From positions 3,658,001 through 3,722,000 of the forward strand of contig NZ_CP102253.1 in assembly GCF_025145845.1 (NCBI RefSeq): a DNA stretch of 64,000 nt. Direction: 5' to 3'. Under the pieces are notes generated by a model. The model was not told the origin of the DNA. It saw nothing but the letters and a program-made list of their open reading frames with translations, and did no database searches. This document shows, piece by piece, positions 58,606-64,000 of the stretch (positions are counted from its first letter, which is position 1; each line of letters begins with the position of its first letter). Source of the DNA: Alistipes shahii WAL 8301. Lineage in GTDB: Bacteria > Bacteroidota > Bacteroidia > Bacteroidales > Rikenellaceae. The position numbers were made by a program, and so were the translations under genes.

Positions 58606-60108
58606 TTAGACGATTCTGTGGCGCGAATGGCCTTCGACATAAATGGCGCTGAACGGACGCGCCGGACAGAGATTCTCGCAGGCCCCGCAGCCGATGCAGC
58701 GTTCTTCGTTCACGGCGGGGATGCGCGGCGACTTGGGGTCGTCGGGGTCCCGGCGCACCATCTTGATCGCCCCGGCAGGGCAATGGCGCGCACAGTTGTT
58801 GCAGCTGACGCCGTCGGTGTTGACCTCGCAATTCTCCGCAATCCACACGGCATGGCCGATCTGGATCGACGATTTCCCGGCGAGGTCGGTCAGGCGGATG
58901 GCGCCCGTGGGGCACACCTCGGCGCACTTCGTGCACTCCGGACGGCAGTATCCGCGCTCGAACGACATTTCGGGCTGCATGAGGGTCATCAGCTTGCCCG
59001 ACGGACGCAACACCTGATTGGGACACACCGAAACACACAACTGGCATCCCGTGCAATGGGCGTTGAAGTGCCGCAGGCTCTGCGCTCCGGGCGGAACGAC
59101 GGGCGTGGCACGGTTCGGAATCTTCTTGTCGACGATCACCGCCAGCCCGCCGTCGACCTTCTTCTCCTGCGCCCGGAGCGCGGAGTAGGCCACGATGCCC
59201 GCCAGGCCGAGGAACCGGCGGCGCGAAGCGTCGGAAGGCGTCTTTGCGGCGTCGGCCGCCGGTCTCTGCGGCGCGGGAGCCGGGTCCGGTTTCCGCCGCC
59301 GCAGCGTATAGGTGATGGCCCCCTGGCGGCAGTTTTCGAGGCAGTCCATACAGGCCACGCAACGGCTGTAATCAATTTTATGCGCCGCAGGGTCGATACA
59401 CGACGCCTTGCAGTTGCGGGCGCAGAGCTTGCATCCGTTGCACTTCGAGGTGTCGAAACGCGGTTTGAACAGCGAGTAGCGGGCGAGGAATCCCAGCACC
59501 GTGCCCACCGGACAGATCGTATTACAATAGGTGCGGCCGCTGCGCCACGCAAGAACAAACAGCACGGCGAACGTCACGACGGCAACAAGCAGCGTGGAGA
59601 GACTCTTCATCCAGACGTCGACCGAATAGAAGGCGTAGCTGTCCATGCGCCCGGCGATGTATGCCAGCAGGTTGTTGCCCCACGCGTAGACCGGGGCCAG
59701 CAGGTTCGAGGCGATGCGGCCGTAGGCGCTGTAAGGCGCGAGCAGCGAACCGACACCCGCCAGCATCGCAGCGACGAACACGACGAGCATCCCCCGGCGC
59801 AGCCAGGTGAGGGCGGGGGAGTACGCGAAGCGGTTCCGGTGCTTTCTGCGCTTCCCGGAGGCCCACGAAACGATGTCCTGCATCACCCCCAGCGGGCAGA
59901 TGACCGAACAGTACACGCGGCCGAAAAGAAGCGTCAGGATCACCAGGAACGCCACGACGCCGACATTCAGGGCCAGCAGGGCGGGCAGGAACTGGATTTT
60001 CGCCATCCAGCCGAACCACGCGTGAAGCGTTCCGGTAAAATCGAGGAACAGCAGCGTCGTCAGCACGAAGAAAAAGGCCGCGGCCGCAATTCTGATTTTT
60101 CGTAACAT
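58606..60108 (-). CDS. Membrane polyferredoxin (NapH/YccM-type 4Fe-4S protein)
   Basis: The 500-residue protein has about five membrane helices in the first 220 residues with two CxxxCP motifs (YCSVICPLG, YCNTICPVG), as in NapH/RdxA-type proteins. Several [4Fe-4S] binding sites follow: CNGCKLCARNC, CVACMDCLENC, CTGCQLCVSVCP, CTKCAEVCP, CNNCARHCPAG and CIGCGACENLCP. A Tat-like ASRRRFLGLAGIVAYSAL (about 298) lies between them, so it may be a fusion of a membrane NapH-like half and an exported NapG-like half. It would carry electrons across the membrane, perhaps to the split aldo/keto reductase encoded 13 bp downstream. Confidence 0.88.
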   Translation of the reverse strand: MLRKIRIAAAAFFFVLTTLLFLDFTGTLHAWFGWMAKIQFLPALLALNVGVVAFLVILTLLFGRVYCSVICPLGVMQDIVSWASGKRRKHRNRFAYSPALTWLRRGMLVVFVAAMLAGVGSLLAPYSAYGRIASNLLAPVYAWGNNLLAYIAGRMDSYAFYSVDVWMKSLSTLLVAVVTFAVLFVLAWRSGRTYCNTICPVGTVLGFLARYSLFKPRFDTSKCNGCKLCARNCKASCIDPAAHKIDYSRCVACMDCLENCRQGAITYTLRRRKPDPAPAPQRPAADAAKTPSDASRRRFLGLAGIVAYSALRAQEKKVDGGLAVIVDKKIPNRATPVVPPGAQSLRHFNAHCTGCQLCVSVCPNQVLRPSGKLMTLMQPEMSFERGYCRPECTKCAEVCPTGAIRLTDLAGKSSIQIGHAVWIAENCEVNTDGVSCNNCARHCPAGAIKMVRRDPDDPKSPRIPAVNEERCIGCGACENLCPARPFSAIYVEGHSRHRIV

Positions 60109-60109
60109 A

Positions 60110-60125
60110 GATTCAAATCTGAATC
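60110..60125. promoter_or_regulatory. Dyad at the polyferredoxin start
   Basis: GATTCAAATCTGAATC is a 6-4-6 inverted repeat that begins 1 bp from the start codon (60108). It could be an operator or a translation-blocking hairpin. Nothing else is seen in 60126-60259. Confidence 0.45.
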
Positions 60126-60259
60126 AAGTGAATTTATTTCGGAACTCATGTCGTATCGGGCCGTCGCCGTGGCCGCCGGGCCGCCCGAGACGGGGTTTTG
60201 GAGGTGGACCGGATTCGGGAGCGACGCCACCGGCGGCGAACAGGGCCAGCGGATTGATT

Positions 60260-61102
60260 TCAATGCAAATTACTCAACCATTCAACCGTTTCGGGATCGC
60301 GGTGATCCAGAAAACTGCTCTCCGGACGGTCCAGCGAGGCGATCACGGCCATGTCCTCGGCGTCGAGCGCGAAGCCGAACACGTCGAAATTCTCCGCGAT
60401 GCGCTCCGCGTGCACAGACTTGGGAATGCAGACCACACCGCGCTGAATCAGCCAGCGCAGCACCACCTGCGCCACCGTCTTTTTGTACCGGGCAGCGACC
60501 GCCAGCAGGACTTCGTTCGAGAACAGCCCGTTCTTGCCCTCGGCGAAAGGCGCCCACGACTCGATCTGCACGCCCTTCGTGCGCATGAACTCCGCGGCGG
60601 CGGTCTGCTGGTGGAACGGATGGGTTTCGACCTGATTGACCGCCGGCGCGACCTCGTTGTGCAGAATCAGGTCCTGAAGGCGGTCGGGGTAGAAGTTAGA
60701 CACACCGATGGCGCGGATGCGGCCCTCGCGGTAAAGCTCCTCCATGGCGCGCCACGAACCGTAGACGTCGCCGTAAGGCTGGTGGATCAGATAGAGGTCC
60801 AGATAGTCCAGCCCCAGCTTCGACATCGACTCCTCGAACGCCTTTCTGGCAGGCTCATAACCCGCGTCGCTGATCCACAGTTTCGTGGTGATGAACAGCT
60901 CTTCGCGGGGAACGCCGCTGCGACGGACGGCACGTCCCACGGCCTCCTCGTTACCATAGGCCGCGGCGGTGTCGATCGAACGGTAACCGATCTTCAGGGC
61001 GTCGCCGACCGCCCGTTCGCAAACCTCCGGGTCCGAAATCTGATAAACGCCGAAGCCGAGGACCGGCATTTCGACGCCGTTGTTCAATTTTACGTATTCC
61101 AT
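60260..61102 (-). CDS. Aldo/keto reductase (AKR5-like)
   Basis: The 280-residue cytoplasmic protein has the AKR signature: MPVLGFGVYQI, GYRSIDTAAAYGNEEAVGRAV with catalytic Asp and Tyr (about 44 and 49), FITTKLWISDAGYE with catalytic Lys, LYLIHQPYGD with the His, GVSNFYPDRLQDL, and the NADPH-binding IPKSVHAERIAENFDVF. It reduces small aldehydes or ketones, in the family of 2,5-diketo-gluconate reductases. The gene is 14 bp downstream of the cupin fusion gene and so in one operon. Confidence 0.95.
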   Translation of the reverse strand: MEYVKLNNGVEMPVLGFGVYQISDPEVCERAVGDALKIGYRSIDTAAAYGNEEAVGRAVRRSGVPREELFITTKLWISDAGYEPARKAFEESMSKLGLDYLDLYLIHQPYGDVYGSWRAMEELYREGRIRAIGVSNFYPDRLQDLILHNEVAPAVNQVETHPFHQQTAAAEFMRTKGVQIESWAPFAEGKNGLFSNEVLLAVAARYKKTVAQVVLRWLIQRGVVCIPKSVHAERIAENFDVFGFALDAEDMAVIASLDRPESSFLDHRDPETVEWLSNLH

Positions 61103-61116
61103 ACCTCACTACTTTT

Positions 61117-62388
61117 TTATTTTTCCGGCAAAACTTCGTTCAGGCACGCAATGCCGTTCAGCGTGCGGGGATAACCGATATAGGGCAGCAACTGGGTCAC
61201 GACGGCCAGCAGGGTGGCCTTGTCGTTGCCTATGTTCGCATTTCCGGCGATGTGGCCCTTCACCTGCGATTCGCAGCCCCCGAGCGAGACGAGCATCGAG
61301 AAGGTCAGCAGCTCGCGCATCTTCACGTCCAGGCCTCCGCGGGTCAGGAAATCGCCGAAGCAGTTGTCCGACAGGTAACGCTGGATGTGCTTCTGGTTCG
61401 CGGGGGCCGCTTCGCGCATCCCGTCGATACGCTCCGCGCCGAAAATCGACCGCTGCACCGCCAGCCCCTTTTCGAAGCGGTCCGCGGGCGAGGTCGTCGA
61501 CTGCCCCGCAAGCGGCAGCGTCACGCCGCGCGCCTCCAGCACCTCGTTGGTAATCCCTACGAAGTCGGCGACCTTCGCCATGCCGACGTAGGGAACGGCC
61601 TGATAAAGCGTCTCTTTCACCTCGACGGGCGTCACTCCGGCGTTCAGCGCGCCTTCGAGCGTCGTCCGGTAGGCGGTCCGGCCCTGCGAGGCGATGTTCG
61701 AGGCCAGGATGCACAGCATGCGCGTCCGCGTGTCGAGCTGGCCGTAGGCGGTCACTTCGCCGAGCGCAAAGTTACCAAAAATTTCAAATAATTCGGGGTC
61801 CGCATCCCCAAGTTCCGGTATTCCGCCCGGAAACAATTCGGCCAGGCGGCGTCGGGCGTCTTCGCCCAGGCGGGAGGCCGGAGCCGGGACGGAAGCCGTC
61901 GCTGCCGCATATTGCGCGTCGTCGACCGGTTCGAGCCATGTGTTCTCGTTGGTCGCGGGATTGCACGCGACGGCCAGATGCGAGAACCAGCTGTCGGGAG
62001 CCGCGCCGTGCCAGTGGACCACGTCGGGCGCGATCTCCACGATGTCGCCCGGAAGCAACGCCCGGGCCGGACGGCCCTTCTCCTGATAATAGCCCTGGCC
62101 CCCGACGGCTATCAGGAGCTGGCCGCCCGTATGGCTGTGCCAGTTGTTGCGGCATCCGGGCGAAAAGGTGACGTTCGACACGGGCGCGTTCAGCCGCTTG
62201 TCGTCCGTCAGCGGAGCGAGCCAGGCCTGCCCGACAAAGTACTTCGAAAACTGTTCCGGCAGTTTGTCGCCCACGGGAAACGGGCTGACTTTTTTCGGTA
62301 TTTCCATATTTTGAGCATTTAAGGATTGCAGGATTCCGTCCGAAAAAAGGGCTGCGGCGGTCAGGGCCGCGAAGAGGATTCGTTTCAT
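61117..62388 (-). CDS. Secreted cupin fused to two carboxymuconolactone decarboxylase domains
   Basis: The signal peptide is MKRILFAALTAAALFSDG then LNAQ. Residues about 30-150 are a cupin (NNWHSHTGGQLLIAVGGQGYYQEKG, VVHWHGAAPDSWFSHLAV; metal-binding His cluster). Two CMD/AhpD-like domains follow (about 200-290 and 320-420: TRMLCILASNIASQGR, YRTTLEGALNAGVTPVEVKETL; VKMRELLTFSMLVSLGGCESQVKGHIAGNANIGN). Bacteroidota often place such fusions with aldo/keto reductases. The role may be detoxification of aromatics or quinones, not proven. The AhpD-type CxxC pair is missing, with a single Cys at GGCE. Confidence 0.88.
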   Translation of the reverse strand: MKRILFAALTAAALFSDGILQSLNAQNMEIPKKVSPFPVGDKLPEQFSKYFVGQAWLAPLTDDKRLNAPVSNVTFSPGCRNNWHSHTGGQLLIAVGGQGYYQEKGRPARALLPGDIVEIAPDVVHWHGAAPDSWFSHLAVACNPATNENTWLEPVDDAQYAAATASVPAPASRLGEDARRRLAELFPGGIPELGDADPELFEIFGNFALGEVTAYGQLDTRTRMLCILASNIASQGRTAYRTTLEGALNAGVTPVEVKETLYQAVPYVGMAKVADFVGITNEVLEARGVTLPLAGQSTTSPADRFEKGLAVQRSIFGAERIDGMREAAPANQKHIQRYLSDNCFGDFLTRGGLDVKMRELLTFSMLVSLGGCESQVKGHIAGNANIGNDKATLLAVVTQLLPYIGYPRTLNGIACLNEVLPEK

Positions 62389-62414
62389 CGGTTCAAAAGA
62401 ATGGTTTCACGATG

Positions 62415-62422
62415 CAAAAATA
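62415..62422 (-). promoter_or_regulatory. Promoter -7 box for the redox operon
   Basis: TATTTTTG on the minus strand, 26 bp before the start at 62388. The rest of 62423-62622 shows no gene. Confidence 0.55.
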
Positions 62423-62622
62423 GGGTATTTCGCGCAACGGTTCCGTACCCCGATTACGGTTCGGCATACCATTATTACGGAGCGGCGTCATTTTCGGTCG
62501 GGTGAAGACCGTCTGCACGCAAAACCGGTTCTGCGCCCCAGACACAGAACCGGATCAAAAACGGATCGGCAGACGACTGCCTCCGAAACCGGCGTCTCGC
62601 ACACCGGGAGTGAGGGGGGGGG

Positions 62623-63369
62623 TCAGCCCCGCCGGCCCTGATTGGCGACGGCCTCCATCAGGGAGGCGATCTCGGCCGGGTCGCCCAGGAAATAGTCCTT
62701 CACACAGCCCAACCCCTCGTCGAATTCGAAGACGTAGGGCACGGCAGTCGGAAGGTTGAACTCCGAAATGGCCTCGTCCGAAATCCCTTTCAGGTTCTTG
62801 ATGATGCCCCGCAGGCTGTTGCCGTGAGCCACCACCAGCAGTTCGTCGTGGCGGGCCAGCGCCGGGAGTATCTCGCACTCCCAGTAGGGCATCGTGCGGG
62901 CCACGGTGTCTTTCAACGACTCGGTGCGGGGCAGCGCGGCGTCGGGAATCCCGGCGTAACGGGGATCGAAGCGCGGATTGCGGGGATCGTCCTCCGGAAG
63001 CGGCGCGGGAGCCACGTCGTAGCTGCGGCGCCAGACGTACACCTGCTCGTCACCGTATTTTTCGGCCGTATCGCGTTTGTTCAATCCCTGAAGCATGCCG
63101 TAGTGCTTCTCGTTGAGCCGCCAGGTCTTCGTCACCGGAATCCAGTCCCGGTCCATCCTGTCGAGCACGACGTCGAGGGTCTTCACGGCCCGTTTCAGAT
63201 AGGAGGTATAGGCGCGGCCGAAATGAAAACCCTCCTTGCGGAGCGTCTCCCCGGCCTTGACGGCCTCGGCGACGCCCTTCTCGCTCAAATCCACATCGGT
63301 CCACCCCGTGAACCGGTTTTCCCTGTTCCAGACGCTCTCGCCGTGGCGGAGCAAAACGATCTTTTTCAT
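62623..63369 (-). CDS. gpmA: 2,3-bisphosphoglycerate-dependent phosphoglycerate mutase
   Basis: The start is ATG 63369 (MKKIVLLRHGESVWNREN); the frame extends upstream into the next gene without support. The 248-residue protein has the phosphohistidine motif LLRHGES (His 9), NRFTGWTDVDLSEKG, the arginine-rich WRRSYDVAPAPLPEDDP, and VVAHGNSLRGIIKNL with the second His (about 181). It interconverts 3- and 2-phosphoglycerate in glycolysis. Its start overlaps the stop of the D-lactate dehydrogenase gene (ATGA), so the two form an operon. Confidence 0.97.
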   Translation of the reverse strand: MKKIVLLRHGESVWNRENRFTGWTDVDLSEKGVAEAVKAGETLRKEGFHFGRAYTSYLKRAVKTLDVVLDRMDRDWIPVTKTWRLNEKHYGMLQGLNKRDTAEKYGDEQVYVWRRSYDVAPAPLPEDDPRNPRFDPRYAGIPDAALPRTESLKDTVARTMPYWECEILPALARHDELLVVAHGNSLRGIIKNLKGISDEAISEFNLPTAVPYVFEFDEGLGCVKDYFLGDPAEIASLMEAVANQGRRG

Positions 63370-64000
63370 AACTGTCCGACTGCGTTTTCCGGTTCGGCGC
63401 GCACCTCGTTCTCCAGACGCCGGCATTCGCTGAAGTCCTTGATGTTCTGCATCGTGGTGCGTGCTATATTATCCACTGCTTCACGTGTGAAGAAGCCCTG
63501 ATGCGAGGTGACGATCACGTTGTTGAACGACAGCAGGCGCGCCAGCACGTCGTCGTCCATGATGCGGTCGGAAGTGTCCTCGTAGAAGTACCCGGCCTCC
63601 TCCTCGTATACGTCCAGTCCGGCAGCGCCGATCTTCTTCTCTTTCAGTCCGTCGATCAGCGCCTCGGTATGGATCAGCTGACCGCGGCCCGTGTTGATGA
63701 GGATCACGCCCGGTTTCATGCGCGAAATGGCCGCGTCGCCGATCATGTAGCGCGTCCGGTCGGTCAGCGGACAGTGGAGCGAAACGATGTCCGCACGGGC
63801 GTAAAGCTCGTCGAGCGGCACGTAGGCGATGCCCGCCTCCGCGGCGTACTGCGGATCGGGAAACAGATCGTTGGCCACGACCTCCATGCCGAACCCCTTG
63901 AGAATGCGGATCAGCTCGCGGGCGATCCTGCCCGTGCCGACGATCCCTGCGGTCTTGCCGTACATGTCGAAGCCCATCAGCCCGTGGAGCGAGAAGTTGC
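63366..64000 (-). CDS. ldhA: D-lactate dehydrogenase-type 2-hydroxyacid dehydrogenase, 5' end outside window
   Basis: The frame is open to the window edge, so the N-terminal catalytic part is missing. The visible part covers the NAD-binding domain (GKTAGIVGTGRIARELIRIL with the GxGxxA-like pattern), LHCPLTDRTRYMI, and the substrate-site Arg in LINTGRGQLIHTEAL. GLDVYEEEAGYF and the catalytic His in NVIVTSHQGFFTREA follow. It reduces pyruvate to D-lactate with NADH. The glycolytic partner gpmA overlaps it by 4 bp. Confidence 0.93.
   Translation of the reverse strand, partial: NFSLHGLMGFDMYGKTAGIVGTGRIARELIRILKGFGMEVVANDLFPDPQYAAEAGIAYVPLDELYARADIVSLHCPLTDRTRYMIGDAAISRMKPGVILINTGRGQLIHTEALIDGLKEKKIGAAGLDVYEEEAGYFYEDTSDRIMDDDVLARLLSFNNVIVTSHQGFFTREAVDNIARTTMQNIKDFSECRRLENEVRAEPENAVGQL

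Noticed and set aside
62614..62622. G9 run as a phase-variation tract in gpmA
   Set aside because: The run lies just outside the stop codon of gpmA, so length change would not alter the protein.

Overview
The window looks like chromosome of a gut Bacteroidota, most likely an Alistipes-like member of the Rikenellaceae. Support: Bacteroidota-type -7 promoter boxes (TAnnTTTG) before many genes, little Shine-Dalgarno signal, GC-rich coding, TonB receptors beside surface lipoproteins, FISUMP and BACON domains, BtuG, and NBU-like mobilizable elements. The genus is inference; no rRNA or marker phylogeny is possible here.

Positions 1-4848 are the right-hand end of one mobilizable element (element A): the C-terminal part of a relaxase gene, a mobilization accessory gene broken by an in-frame stop, a degenerate MNT-HEPN gene, an intact IS982-family insertion with 10-bp target duplications, and an AT-rich DUF5677-like gene. 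It ends in phased direct repeats, a 36-bp perfect palindrome and a 13-bp copy of the 3' end of tRNA-Leu.

Positions 4836-32201 form a second element (element B, 27,366 bp between cores). It is bounded by the same 13-bp core, here and inside the intact tRNA-Leu(TAA) at 32203-32288, and by a 20-bp arm-like sequence near both ends (19/20 identical). Its backbone (5-14 kb) has an integrase, an AlbA/ATPase regulator with a frameshift-prone 11-bp repeat, an HTH protein, a VapE-like ATPase, an iteron-like repeat cluster, a Toprim primase, an oriT-like palindrome, MobC and a relaxase. I see no type IV secretion genes, so it should be mobilized by a helper. Its cargo (14-31 kb) is a vitamin B12 acquisition island: a cobalamin riboswitch, BtuB, BtuG, two PKD-type BtuH-like lipoproteins, a tandem pair of FISUMP lipoproteins, BtuF, the adenosyltransferase BtuR, a small unknown, and an AspT/YidE-type transporter under a second, opposite-strand cobalamin riboswitch. 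DUF2284 and DUF71/COG2102 salvage candidates and a separate TonB receptor with a His-rich membrane partner follow. No BtuC or BtuD is encoded, so import must rely on permease and ATPase elsewhere.

Positions 32-38 kb return to chromosomal genes (miaA, an acidic plasmid-pRiA4b-ORF-3-like protein, LuxC-like reductase, nitroreductase, tRNA-Gly). They carry two scars: a C-terminally truncated integrase next to tRNA-Gly and a sulfatase tail.

Positions 38.7-48.4 kb hold a potassium-uptake locus: an NtrC-type sigma-54 activator, two tiny membrane proteins (one KdpF-like), KdpA, KdpB, KdpC, an outer-membrane protein, a stand-alone KdpD sensor half and a separate HAMP/PAS histidine kinase. An L,D-transpeptidase, an RND efflux operon (adaptor, pump, outer-membrane channel), a Crp-family regulator and a MATE exporter follow.

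Positions 57-64 kb hold a minus-strand redox cluster (cupin-carboxymuconolactone decarboxylase fusion, two aldo/keto reductases, a membrane polyferredoxin). The ferredoxin-type aldo/keto reductase is split by an amber codon. The window closes with gpmA and a partial D-lactate dehydrogenase gene.
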